Positions 7,511-16,800 are shown, numbered from the stretch's first letter. The stretch is 21,035 bases of DNA from Prevotellaceae bacterium UBA1786 (GCA_002314525.1 DCGE01000001.1:1-21035), one strand, 5' to 3'. Made by a program: numbers and translations. The notes: a model not told the origin generated them from the sequence alone.

Positions 7511-9187
7511 TTGAAACCAATAATATTGATATCGGGAAACTTCCGTGGAAACGAGGGACAATGTACTCTGGCGGAAGGATACTACAATTCTGTTGTCAAG
7601 GCTGGAGGTGTGCCGATCGTCATTCCGCCACATACTGAGACGGAAGAAGACCTGAAAGCAATCCTCGACAGTATTGACGGAATAATGCTGAGCGGAGGCG
7701 GAGACATTGATCCTGACCTCCTTGGTGAAGAAAGGGAACCGGAAGTGGGTGGAGTTGACCGAGTGAGGGATGAGATGGAGATGAAGTTGGTGAGACTGGC
7801 CTATGACCGTCAGTTGCCTATGTTCGGTATCTGCAAGGGTGCTCAGGTGATAAACGCTGCTTTGGGTGGAAAACTGATTCAGCATATCGGCATTCCCTCA
7901 CACAGTCAGGAGACTCCCAAGTCGGAGATCTCGCACAGCGTCGGCATAGACAGGGAATCAGTGCTCTTCGGCATCTTCGGAAAGGATCGCGTGGAAGTCA
8001 ATTCCTTCCATCATCAGGCAATAAAGAGTCCGGCTCCTTGTCTTAAGGTGACTGCCATGAGTGATGACGGAATCATCGAAGCTGTGGAATCAGACGAGTA
8101 CAAGTCGATCATCGGTGTTCAATGGCACCCAGAGGCACTGGAAAGTATGATGCCTCTGTTCACATGGTTTGTTGATGAATGCAGGGAGTTCAAAAAAGCT
8201 AAGGAAGTTCACTGCAAGGTTCTCTCGCTTGATTCACACTGCGACACACCGATGGTGTTTGCAGATATGGAACGTGACGGCAGGAACGACAGTCTCTGGA
8301 ACATCAGTATCAGAAACCCTCATACCCTTGTTGATTTCGAGAAGATGAAGGAAGGGCATTTGGATGGTTCTATCATGGTGGCCTATCTGAAGCAGGAAGG
8401 AAGGGATGACAAGTCGTTGGCTGCAGCGACAAAAAAGGCCGACTATATCCTGTCACACATCGAAACAATGGCAAAAGACCATATTGCATATTGTCCGGAA
8501 GACCTCTGGAAACTGAAACACGAAGGCATTCCGGCTATCATGATGGGAATAGAGAATGGTTATGCCATTGGTAAGGACATAAGTAATGTGGAGCGGTTCA
8601 GGAAGAGAGGTGTTGTTTACATGACTCTGTGTCATAACGGTGACAACGATATCTGTGATTCAGCAAAAGGAAACAACGAACATGGTGGCGTGAGTCCGTT
8701 TGGTGCTGAGGTAATCAGGGAGATGAACCGTGTAGGCATGATGGTGGATTTGTCGCATGCAGGCGAAAAGAGTTTCTACGATGCACTGGAAATTAGCAGG
8801 ATGCCTATAGTCTGTACACACTCTTCCGCGAGGACTCTCTGTGATCATCCGAGAAACCTCACAGATGAGCAGATGAAGGCACTCGCAAGAAAAGACGGTG
8901 TGGCTCAGGTGACATTCTATCATGGGTTCCTGAGAAAAGATGATGAGGCGTCAATCATTGATGCTGTTGAACATCTGAACCACATGGTGAAGGTGATGGG
9001 AATAGAGCATGTCGGCATCGGTACTGACTTTGACGGTGATGGCGGGGTGAAAGGTGTTGCATCAGCCTCCGAACTGATAAATTTCACACGAAGACTGATA
9101 CGACAGCGCTACAGCGAAGAAGACATACGACTTCTGTGGGGAGGGAACTTTTTGAGAGTGATGGAAAGAGTGAACAATGAAAAGTGA
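7511..9187 (+). CDS. Fusion of gamma-glutamyl hydrolase-like peptidase C26 and membrane dipeptidase-like peptidase M19
   Basis: A 558-residue two-domain protein. Residues 1-225 are a class I glutamine amidotransferase-like peptidase C26 (PuuD/gamma-glutamyl hydrolase type) with nucleophile Cys108 (FGICKGAQ) and His206-x-Glu208 (GVQWHPEAL). Residues 235-558 are an M19 zinc dipeptidase with His243-x-Asp245 (SHCDTP), Glu348 (GIENGY), CHNGDND, DLSHAG, THSSAR and GIGTDFDG. Both active sites look intact, so it may cut a gamma-glutamyl bond and then a dipeptide, the latter possibly with a D-residue. No signal peptide: cytoplasmic. The start must be TTG at 7511: no ATG lies upstream in frame, and the next in-frame ATG would remove the first strand of the fold (KPIILISGNF). 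Nearby glutamate racemase suggests peptidoglycan peptide or gamma-glutamyl peptide recycling, which is inference. Confidence 0.9.
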   Translation: MKPIILISGNFRGNEGQCTLAEGYYNSVVKAGGVPIVIPPHTETEEDLKAILDSIDGIMLSGGGDIDPDLLGEEREPEVGGVDRVRDEMEMKLVRLAYDRQLPMFGICKGAQVINAALGGKLIQHIGIPSHSQETPKSEISHSVGIDRESVLFGIFGKDRVEVNSFHHQAIKSPAPCLKVTAMSDDGIIEAVESDEYKSIIGVQWHPEALESMMPLFTWFVDECREFKKAKEVHCKVLSLDSHCDTPMVFADMERDGRNDSLWNISIRNPHTLVDFEKMKEGHLDGSIMVAYLKQEGRDDKSLAAATKKADYILSHIETMAKDHIAYCPEDLWKLKHEGIPAIMMGIENGYAIGKDISNVERFRKRGVVYMTLCHNGDNDICDSAKGNNEHGGVSPFGAEVIREMNRVGMMVDLSHAGEKSFYDALEISRMPIVCTHSSARTLCDHPRNLTDEQMKALARKDGVAQVTFYHGFLRKDDEASIIDAVEHLNHMVKVMGIEHVGIGTDFDGDGGVKGVASASELINFTRRLIRQRYSEEDIRLLWGGNFLRVMERVNNEK

Positions 9188-9194
9188 ATATAAT

Positions 9195-10190
9195 ATGGAA
9201 ATGAGATATAAGTATTTAATAGGAATATCAGTGCTCTGTCTTGGGCTGATGGGATGCAACAACCAAGGTACCAATTCAGCAACTACGGAGTCACAGCCTG
9301 AGAGAGTAAGTCCTGAGTTTTCAGGCGACAGTGCATTCAGTTATGTTGCAGTTCAGTGTGACTTCGGTCCAAGAACCATGAATTCAGAAGCACACGAGAG
9401 ATGTTGTGAATATCTGGTCGATAAGTTCAAGGAGTTCGGTGCTGATGTAAGTATTCAGGAAGGTAAGTCAAAGCTTTTCAACGGAACACCGATAGACATA
9501 AAGAACGTCATTGCGGTATTCAACAAAGACTGTGACCGGAGAATCATCATCTCATCTCATTGGGACAGTCGTCCATGGGCCGACAATGAGGATGATGAGT
9601 CACTTCACGACACTCCTATCGATGGTGCTAACGACGGCGCGAGCGGAGTTGGAATACTGCTTGAGATTGCCCGTCAGATACAGATGAAGAACCCTGGAAT
9701 CGGTGTTGAACTGATATGCTGGGATGCAGAAGACAGCGGAGATCATGGTGACGGCAATACAGACTCATGGTGCCTCGGTTCACAGTACTGGGCTGCGAAC
9801 CACTCAGTTGAAGGATTCCGCTATGAATTCGGCATTCTGCTTGACATGGTCGGTGGAAAGGATACATACTTCCGGAAAGAGACATACTCAAACTACTACG
9901 CACAGAACCTTGTGAATAAAGTCTGGGGGACAGCTCAGAGTCTCGGCTACGGAAAGTACTTCATCAATGAAGAAGGCGGTGCTGTGACCGACGATCATGT
10001 TCAGCTGATCAAAGCTGGCATTTCGTGTATTGATATCATAGGAAGCAGTAAGGACGGAACGACGTTCCCTGATACCTGGCATACCATTCGGGATAATGTA
10101 AGCAATATCGACAAGGATATTCTTGGGGCAGTAGGACAGACGGTAATGGAGATTATATATACGGCAGACAGTTCTGCTAAGGTTGGTTAG
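9195..10190 (+). CDS. Lipoprotein glutaminyl-peptide cyclotransferase (M28 family, animal-type QC)
   Basis: Converts N-terminal Gln of exported proteins to pyroglutamate. With the start at 9195, residues 1-21 form a lipoprotein signal peptide with lipobox LMGC (Cys21). Zinc-site residues of the M28/QC fold are visible: Asp147 (DGANDGASG), the pair Glu179-Asp180 (CWDAEDSG) with Glu179 as likely catalytic acid, and His296 in FPDTWHTIRDN, a close match to the FPxxWHTxxDN motif of type II QCs. His122-Trp-Asp (SSHWDSR) fits the family. An upstream ATG at 9177 overlaps the preceding gene and would put acidic residues before the signal; Met at 9201 is another candidate. The gene follows the C26-M19 fusion by 7 bases and precedes the OmpH/Skp gene by 19. 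Confidence 0.88.
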   Translation: MEMRYKYLIGISVLCLGLMGCNNQGTNSATTESQPERVSPEFSGDSAFSYVAVQCDFGPRTMNSEAHERCCEYLVDKFKEFGADVSIQEGKSKLFNGTPIDIKNVIAVFNKDCDRRIIISSHWDSRPWADNEDDESLHDTPIDGANDGASGVGILLEIARQIQMKNPGIGVELICWDAEDSGDHGDGNTDSWCLGSQYWAANHSVEGFRYEFGILLDMVGGKDTYFRKETYSNYYAQNLVNKVWGTAQSLGYGKYFINEEGGAVTDDHVQLIKAGISCIDIIGSSKDGTTFPDTWHTIRDNVSNIDKDILGAVGQTVMEIIYTADSSAKVG

Positions 10191-10209
10191 AAACTTAATA
10201 CATAAAAAC

Positions 10210-10728
10210 ATGAATAGGACATTTTTTAAAAGTACTGCATTGGCAATAGTAATGTCAGTATGTTGCATCAGTGCTCAGGCACAGAAATCATTCGGATATC
10301 TGAGTTATTCTCAGGTACTGCATTCAATGAATGAATACACAGAAGTGCAACAGAAAATCGGACAGATGCGTGATGAATACTCAAAGGAACAGGACAGGGC
10401 TGAACAGAATTTCAGTCGACAGTATGCAGAATTCATCGACGGACAGAAGACGTTCTCCGAGAATATCATGCTGAAGCGTCAGAAAGAACTTCAGCAGCTT
10501 ATGGAACAAGGCATACAGTTCAAACAGGAAGCACGCAAACTGCTGAAAGACGCAGAGAAGGAACTGATGCAACCATTGTACACCAAACTGAATGAGGCTA
10601 TCGCCAAAGTAGGAACAGAAAAACAGTTTGACTACGTACTGAATACGGATGACAATGCCTATCCATTCATCAACAGCGAGAAAGGAGAGGACATCACAGA
10701 AGCCGTAAAAGGATTGTTGGTTAAGTAA
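10210..10728 (+). CDS. OmpH/Skp family periplasmic chaperone
   Basis: A small exported chaperone that holds unfolded outer-membrane proteins on their way to the BAM complex. The 172-residue protein has a signal peptide ending AQA with Gln25 at +1, then the short strand typical of the family (KSFGYLSYSQVL), a long charged helical region rich in Gln, Glu and Lys (about 40-125, the coiled-coil tentacles) and a C-terminal strand (FDYVLNTDDNAYPF). The ATG at 10210 was chosen because a longer frame from TTG at 10183 overlaps the upstream stop and adds a non-signal extension. It lies 8 bases before murI, an OmpH-MurI arrangement common in Bacteroidales. Confidence 0.92.
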   Translation: MNRTFFKSTALAIVMSVCCISAQAQKSFGYLSYSQVLHSMNEYTEVQQKIGQMRDEYSKEQDRAEQNFSRQYAEFIDGQKTFSENIMLKRQKELQQLMEQGIQFKQEARKLLKDAEKELMQPLYTKLNEAIAKVGTEKQFDYVLNTDDNAYPFINSEKGEDITEAVKGLLVK

Positions 10729-10736
10729 AACTAATA

Positions 10737-11558
10737 ATGAAGACAGGACCGATTGGTGTTTTCGACTCTGGGTATGGAGGATTGACGGTATTGAGTAGCA
10801 TACGCGACAAGATGCCCGACTATGACTATATCTATCTGGGTGATAATGCACGTGCCCCATATGGTACCAAGGATTTCGAGACAGTATATGAATATACTCT
10901 TCAGGCTGTCAAGAAACTGTTCAGTATGGGGTGCCCGCTGATTATCCTTGCCTGCAATACAGCATCAGCAAAGGCTCTCAGGAATATCCAGCAGCATTAT
11001 ATTGCTGATTGCTGTCCCGATAACAGAGTGCTGGGTGTCATCCGGCCCACTGCTGAGGTAGTAGGTAATCTGACGGAAACCGGACATATCGGTATTCTCG
11101 CCACTCCGGGAACAATCAAGTCGGAGTCATATATCCTGGAAATACAGAAGTTCTCACCCGAATGCCACGTCACCGGATTGGCCTGTCCTACCTGGGTGCC
11201 ACTTGTGGAAAGTGGGATGTACGACAGTCCTGAGGCTGATGATGAGGTGAAGAAACAGATCGACCAACTGCTTGCTGCAGACGACAGAATTGATACCATT
11301 ATACTCGGTTGTACTCATTATCCACTTCTCGAGAAGAAGATACGTCAGTTCTGTCCAAAACATGTCAATATCATTGCACAAGGCAGATATGTGGCCGAAA
11401 GTCTCAAGGACTACCTCGAAAGGCACAAGGACATGAAAGACAGGATCAGCACTAACAGAACCTGCCGCTACTTCACCACCGACTCAGCCGAGATGGTCGG
11501 CAGGAAGATGTCGGTGTTCCTCAACAGAGATATCGTCGTAAACTCAATAAAACTTTGA
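10737..11558 (+). CDS. murI: Glutamate racemase
   Basis: Interconverts L- and D-glutamate to supply D-Glu for peptidoglycan. The 273-residue length is normal. The N-terminus carries the family signature GVFDSGYGGLTV with Asp10-Ser11. The two catalytic cysteines are Cys73 (LACNTASA) and Cys192 (LGCTHYPLL), and the substrate-loop motif APYGTK is present. It is cytoplasmic, with no signal peptide. Its neighbours OmpH/Skp and the C26-M19 peptidase fit a cell-envelope setting; D-glutamate set free from peptidoglycan peptides by the fusion enzyme could in principle be returned through this reversible enzyme. Confidence 0.97.
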   Translation: MKTGPIGVFDSGYGGLTVLSSIRDKMPDYDYIYLGDNARAPYGTKDFETVYEYTLQAVKKLFSMGCPLIILACNTASAKALRNIQQHYIADCCPDNRVLGVIRPTAEVVGNLTETGHIGILATPGTIKSESYILEIQKFSPECHVTGLACPTWVPLVESGMYDSPEADDEVKKQIDQLLAADDRIDTIILGCTHYPLLEKKIRQFCPKHVNIIAQGRYVAESLKDYLERHKDMKDRISTNRTCRYFTTDSAEMVGRKMSVFLNRDIVVNSIKL

Positions 11559-11560
11559 AT

Positions 11561-12382
11561 ATGAACAGAAACAAATTAATACTGAACATCGTACTCGTTA
11601 TTGTAATATACTTTGTGGTGCAGTTCGCATGTTCAATCATCTTCATGGGTATCAGTTTCGTAATGAAACTGATACAAGAACAGAAAATATCAGGGAGTTT
11701 CGGATCGGAAATCCTGCATGACACTCTTGGTTGGATACTCATCGTCTCGTCAGTCATCACTGTCATACTACTGGCACTTTTCAGGAAAGTGTTCCTGAAG
11801 GATGAATTCAGGTGGAACGGATGTGAGGTGAAGTACATTCCATTTGTACTCATCGCGTGTGTTGCAGGAGTTCTCGGCCTTGACATCCTGAGCGAGATAC
11901 TCAAACTTCCCAACCTGATAGAGGCCGATATGATCAGCATGAGTAAGACCTTCGATGGAGCCTTAGCCATCGGACTTGTCGGTCCTATAGCTGAGGAAAT
12001 CGTTTTCCGAGGCGCTATCTGCGGAGGTATGCTCAAGGCAGGAGTCAGACCTTGGACAGCCATCATAGTGTCGGCAGTCATCTTCGGATGTGTTCATGTC
12101 AATCCAGCCCAGATACCATTTGCAGCCATGGTCGGATTGATGCTTGCCATCCTCTACTACAAGACCGGCAGTCTCATTCCGTGTTCCATCATACATGTAC
12201 TCAACAACTCCTGGGCAGTGGTCATGATGAACATCTATGCCGACCAACCAAACATCACCTTCTCCGAGATCTTCGGCCAGATAAATGCTGATGTCATCCT
12301 CGTCGCCGGGCTGTCACTCGGTACCTACATGTTCTATATGTATTGGAAGAAGAAAAGAGTGGAGCCAACAGCTAACAGCTAA
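11561..12382 (+). CDS. CPBP family intramembrane metalloprotease
   Basis: A 273-residue polytopic membrane protein of the CAAX-processing/bacteriocin-processing (Abi) family. The first hydrophobic segment (LILNIVLVIVIYFVVQF) is near the N-terminus, with several more through the protein. The family motif is GPIAEEIVFRG, with Glu145-Glu146 and Arg150, followed by FGCVHVNP and IIHVLNNSW supplying the His and Asn/His metal-site residues. The ATG at 11561 follows the murI stop by 2 bases; a TTG at 11555 overlaps it and is less likely. Substrates of such bacterial proteases are mostly unknown. The last codons and stop lie in a heptamer repeat. Confidence 0.9.
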   Translation: MNRNKLILNIVLVIVIYFVVQFACSIIFMGISFVMKLIQEQKISGSFGSEILHDTLGWILIVSSVITVILLALFRKVFLKDEFRWNGCEVKYIPFVLIACVAGVLGLDILSEILKLPNLIEADMISMSKTFDGALAIGLVGPIAEEIVFRGAICGGMLKAGVRPWTAIIVSAVIFGCVHVNPAQIPFAAMVGLMLAILYYKTGSLIPCSIIHVLNNSWAVVMMNIYADQPNITFSEIFGQINADVILVAGLSLGTYMFYMYWKKKRVEPTANS

Positions 12383-12387
12383 CAGCC
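12367..12387 (+). repeat. AACAGCT heptamer, three tandem copies over the CPBP stop codon
   Basis: AACAGCT at 12367 and 12374 is followed by AACAGCC at 12381. The TAA stop of the CPBP gene (12380-12382) is formed at the join of the second and third copies. The heptamer length is not a multiple of three, so a gain or loss of one unit would alter the last residues and possibly the stop. Confidence 0.7.
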
Positions 12388-12396
12388 AAAGTAAAA

Positions 12397-12933
12397 ATGA
12401 ATATCGCAGTTTATTGTGCATCGTCAAATGACCTCGCTCCCTACTTCTACGAACAGGCAGAGGCTCTTGGCAGATGGATCGGTCATCAAGGCCATACACT
12501 CGTATATGGAGGTTGCAGTCTTGGGCTGATGGAGTCAGTATCGAAGGGTGTCAAGGATGCTGGAGGGGGAAGGGTTGTCGGTGTAGCCCCACATATACTC
12601 CAGGATCGTGGACTTGTCAGCCGTAACATTGACGACATCGTCTTCTGTGACGACCTCACCGAACGCAAACGTATCATGATGCAGCGGAGCGACATTTTCA
12701 TTGCCATGCCAGGAAGCATCGGCACACTTGATGAGGCTTTCTCGGTCATGGCTCAGCATGTGATAGGAATAGACATGAAGATGGTAGTTTTCTGGAATCT
12801 GAATGGATTCTGGGAACCACTGTTCAAGTTCTTTGAAGAGTTGGGGAAGACTGGTGTCCTCCGCCAGCCGATGGAGAACCTATACCATAAAGCAGACACA
12901 CTTGAAGACATCATCAGAATATGCGAAAGATAA
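12397..12933 (+). CDS. LOG family nucleoside 5'-monophosphate phosphoribohydrolase
   Basis: A 178-residue Rossmann-like protein of the LOG (Lonely Guy) family, which in plants and some bacteria release a free base from a nucleoside 5'-monophosphate. The N-terminus NIAVYCASSND and the GGCSLGLMESVS segment fit the family. The catalytic region has ERKRIMMQRSD (Glu89, Arg90) and PGSIGTLDE with Glu113. The second Gly of the usual PGGxGTxxE is Ser107 here. The native substrate in Bacteroidales is unknown; AMP-type nucleotides or salvage substrates are plausible. It starts 14 bases after the CPBP stop and overlaps the start of the PfkB gene by 13 bases, suggesting translational coupling. Confidence 0.92.
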   Translation: MNIAVYCASSNDLAPYFYEQAEALGRWIGHQGHTLVYGGCSLGLMESVSKGVKDAGGGRVVGVAPHILQDRGLVSRNIDDIVFCDDLTERKRIMMQRSDIFIAMPGSIGTLDEAFSVMAQHVIGIDMKMVVFWNLNGFWEPLFKFFEELGKTGVLRQPMENLYHKADTLEDIIRICER

Positions 12934-13856
12934 TAGGAATAGGAGAGACCATCATGGACATCATCTTCCGTAATGGTCAACCAACAGCAGCAGTGCCGGG
13001 GGGGTCGGTCTTCAATTCATTGATTTCCCTCGGACGACTCGGTATGAACACCACCTTCATCAGTGAGACAGGCAATGACCGTGTGGGACGAATAGTATTG
13101 GACTTCCTCAGGGACAATGGCGTTGACAACTCCAATGTATGTGTATATGCCGACGGAAGGACACCTATTTCGCTTGCATGGCTGAACCAGAACAACGATG
13201 CAGAATACGAGTTCTATAAGGACTATCCCAAAGCACGACTCGATGTCATCTGGCCTAAGATTGAGAAAGACGACATCGTCATGATTGGATCATATTTCGT
13301 CCTGAATCCTGTATTGCGGACCAAGACACGTCAATTTCTGGAATATGCAAGAGAGAATGGAGCTTTGATATACTATGATTTCAATTTCCGTAAATCACAT
13401 GCAGGAGAAGCCATGAAACTCTACGCTGATATTCTTGATAACATAGATTTCGCTGATATCGTCAGAGGATCCACTGAAGATATGGAGAATATGTTTATGC
13501 CAAGTCTCAATAAGAGCGATGCAGCCGAAATCTACGACACAGAAATCAAGTATCATTGCAACAACCTGATCTGCACCGACGGTCCTAAGGAAGTATTGCT
13601 CATCACCCCTCAGATGCGAAAAACCTATCCTGTAGGCAAAATAGATACAGTGAGTACGATAGGTGCCGGCGACAACTTCAATGCAGGAGTTGTATTTGGA
13701 TTGATCTGTGAAGGAATAAAACGAGACGATCTGAATACAATGTCAGAAGGACAATGGGACTCCATCATCCGTTGTGGCATGGACTTCTCCGCAGAAGTGT
13801 GCCAAAGCCTTGACAACTATATATCCAGGGAGTTTGCACTGAGTTACTCAAGATAA
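12921..13856 (+). CDS. PfkB family carbohydrate kinase (fructokinase/ribokinase-like)
   Basis: A 311-residue cytoplasmic sugar or nucleoside kinase. The N-terminal motif IGIGETIMDI with Asp13 and the PGGSVFNSLISLGRLG segment (Gly27-Gly28) form the substrate site. The C-terminal signature TIGAGDNFNAG carries catalytic Asp251 and the anion hole. The exact substrate is not readable; fructose, ribose or a nucleoside are all possible. The start overlaps the LOG gene. Placement next to a LOG phosphoribohydrolase, which would release ribose 5-phosphate, hints at a ribose or nucleotide link, but this is weak. It is the last gene of the plus-strand set; only 19 bases separate its stop from the end of the convergent HTCS gene, and no hairpin terminator is seen there. 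Confidence 0.92.
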   Translation: MRKIIGIGETIMDIIFRNGQPTAAVPGGSVFNSLISLGRLGMNTTFISETGNDRVGRIVLDFLRDNGVDNSNVCVYADGRTPISLAWLNQNNDAEYEFYKDYPKARLDVIWPKIEKDDIVMIGSYFVLNPVLRTKTRQFLEYARENGALIYYDFNFRKSHAGEAMKLYADILDNIDFADIVRGSTEDMENMFMPSLNKSDAAEIYDTEIKYHCNNLICTDGPKEVLLITPQMRKTYPVGKIDTVSTIGAGDNFNAGVVFGLICEGIKRDDLNTMSEGQWDSIIRCGMDFSAEVCQSLDNYISREFALSYSR

Positions 13857-13875
13857 CTCTACGTTTCAGCCACCA

Positions 13876-16800
13876 TCAGGAACCACCATTGCAGTATTCA
13901 CTCGGTTTCACTCCGAACTGTTTCTGGAAGCACTTTGTAAAATATGATGGGTTGTTGAACCCCACCATGTAGCAGACTTCATTTACACGATAGCGCCCGT
14001 CAATCAGAAGGACGGCAGCCTTACGCAGTCGGACCACCATGAGCATCTCGTTTGGTGTGGCATTGGTGATGCCCTTTATCTTACTGAAGAGACTGCTACG
14101 GCTTATCCCCATCTCTCGTGCCAGTGTGTTCATGCTGAAGTCGGGATTTGAGACATTCTCCTCTATTATTTCGTTGATACGCTGCAGGAAGGTGTTGTCA
14201 ACAGGAGTCGGTGCTATATCGCTGATTTTGGTTTCGACTGATGCCGAGAATTTCTCAAACAATAGCCGGCGCATTCCAAGGATGTTCTTAATGCAGGCAT
14301 TGAGATACTTGATGGAGAACGGTTTCTCAATGTACATATCAGCACCGCACTCCATTCCCTCAGCCTTACTGTCGGCGTCAGTGCGGGCAGTAAGCATGAC
14401 AAACGGGATGTGGCTCGTCATTGCATCGCTACGGATACGTTGGCAGAACTCCCGTCCGTCCATGTCAGGCATCATCCAGTCGGATATGATGATGGTTACG
14501 TTGTTACGCCTTACCTGTTCAAGACCCTTCTTTCCGTTCTCCGCCGTGATGACGGTATATGACGACCTGAAGTTGTCGGTGAGGAAATGGAGCATGTCAT
14601 AGTCATCCTCTACGATGAGGAGGATTGGTGTCCCATCATCAGGGGTATTCCATGCCACCTCACCTTCTGCACTTTCCTCGCTCTGTGCTTTCTCATGATT
14701 ATCCTCCAGTCTTGTCTCAGTATCTCCGATGGTGACATCATTTTGGCGGAGAGGCAGAGTGATGACAAACTTGCTTCCCTTACCTTCTTCCGACTCAACA
14801 TTGATCTCCCCATGATGAGCATCAACGATGTTTTTGACGATAGAAAGTCCTATTCCAGTGCCAGGCTTGTTGTTGCGAGCTTGGAAGAACGGAGTGAAGA
14901 TGCGTTTCATGTCGCTTTGGTGGATGCCCATACCATCATCTTCTACAATGATACTGAACTGCTCAGCGTCGGACGACACAGTAAGTGAAATCTGGGAACG
15001 CGTGTATTTCCGGGCATTGGTCATCAGATTGCTGACGACCTTTGTGATAGCTTCATAATCGACAATAGCACTCAATTGCTCATCCGGCAGGTTAAGCACG
15101 AATGCGATATTCTGCTGCTGCAACGTCGGGACAAACCGATCAGTCACACCGCGGATCAATTTGTGAATATTGCACAAGTCAAAATGTACATACTGCCCCT
15201 GTTGAACCTTGTTGAAGTCAAGCAGTTGGTTGACTAATTCGAGCAGGCGGTTGGCATTGCGATAGACCACCTGCAGCATATCACGATATTCGGATATAGG
15301 AGCGATGGGATTGCCGTTGAGTTTCTCAAATAGAGCCTCCATCGGAGCGGTAATCAACGAAACAGGAGTACGAATCTCGTGAGCTATGGTTGTGTAAAAA
15401 CGCAGTTGGACATCACGCACCTCCGACTGGCGCTTCGCGTCCAGTTCATTCATTTCCAACCTATGTCGCTCCTCTTGCTGTCGCTTCCATCTACGCAGAT
15501 AGAGGAATCCTCCTGCTACAATGACAAGCAGATAGAAGAGCCATGCAAAAGGATTCCACCAGAACGGAGGAGTGATGGTAATCAGGAGTTCAGCTTCCTG
15601 GTCGCTCCACACACCATCGTTATTTGCCGCCTTCACTCGGAAGGTGTAAGTACCAGGCGACAGGTTGGTATATACGGCCTTGCCTTCTCCGGTGGTATAG
15701 TTCCACTTCTTGTCGAAGTCCTCAAGCATATATGCATAGCGATTCATGGAAGGCGAGACATAGCTTAGTCCGGCAAAGTGGATGGTAAGCATGTTGTCAT
15801 CGTGCGAGAGACGTACCTCCTTCAAGAAAGGCATCGTGATGCTTCCATTATCCTGGATATCCTCAATGTCGCGATCAAATATCTCCACCTTGGTTATGTA
15901 TACAGGGAAAGCATGCTTGTTCGGATGGATGCTATGAGGGTAGAAGTATGCGAACCCGTGAGTGGAACCGAAGAAGAGTTGTCCGTCGGCTGCCCGCATC
16001 ACTGCATTCGGCATGAATTGTCCGCAAAGCACACCGTCGCCTTCTCCGTAGCGTATGAGACTCTCTCCCTGACGATAGGAAATGAGTTCCGTAGATGTGG
16101 TGAGCCATAGCCGTCCCTGATCTTCAATGACTGCAGAAATATCCGAGAGGTTGTCTTCAAGTTCCTGTTCAACGAAAGAATCCGACGAGGTGTCATAAAG
16201 GTAGATGCGATTCCCGGCAGCAACATAGATGCGGTTGCCTCCATCGATATTGATACAATTAATCTCAGTGCCAGTAAACTTGTCTGCCTTGTCTTTTCGC
16301 CCAGGGAAATACTGCAGCCACCTTTTACACCCTGGCGTGTATCGCCACACGCCCTGCCCGTGAGTGCAGAACCAGACATCACCTTGTGCGTCCTCGTCGA
16401 TATCGATGACGAGGGCTCCGAGTTGCTTGTGGATGAGAGGGGTGGAGCCGAAGTCGTTCAATAGGAAAACATCATTCATCGTACCTATCCAGTGATTGCC
16501 ATGTGAATCAAGGAGTATGGAGTAGGCTGAACTTTCACCTCCCACATCAGTACGATGATGCAAGATGCCTGTCTGGGTTTCCATGAGATAAAGTCCGTTG
16601 CTATACGTGCCTATCCACAGGTTGTCACCATCTATCGACAGTGCATGGACGTTGAGGGAGCCAAGCAACTGTCTGTTGGCGAAATCAGCAAACTGATGGG
16701 TTGAAGGTAGGAAGAGGTTCAAGCCACCGTCATCGGAAGCTATCCATACCTGTCCACGAGCATCTTCGCAGAAGTGGTTTATCACATTGCCAGTAAGACT

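Noticed and set aside
9177..9194. Earlier ATG for the glutaminyl cyclase
   Set aside because: It overlaps the upstream gene and adds acidic residues ahead of the lipoprotein signal; the start at 9195 (or 9201) fits better.
10183..10209. N-terminal extension of OmpH/Skp from TTG
   Set aside because: It overlaps the upstream stop and places polar residues before an otherwise perfect signal peptide that begins at ATG 10210.
11521..12081. 186-residue open frame on the minus strand
   Set aside because: Antisense to the murI end and the CPBP gene, which has clear motifs; no promoter or family match is seen.
14039..14602. 187-residue plus-strand open frame
   Set aside because: Antisense to the HTCS receiver region, whose reading is unambiguous.
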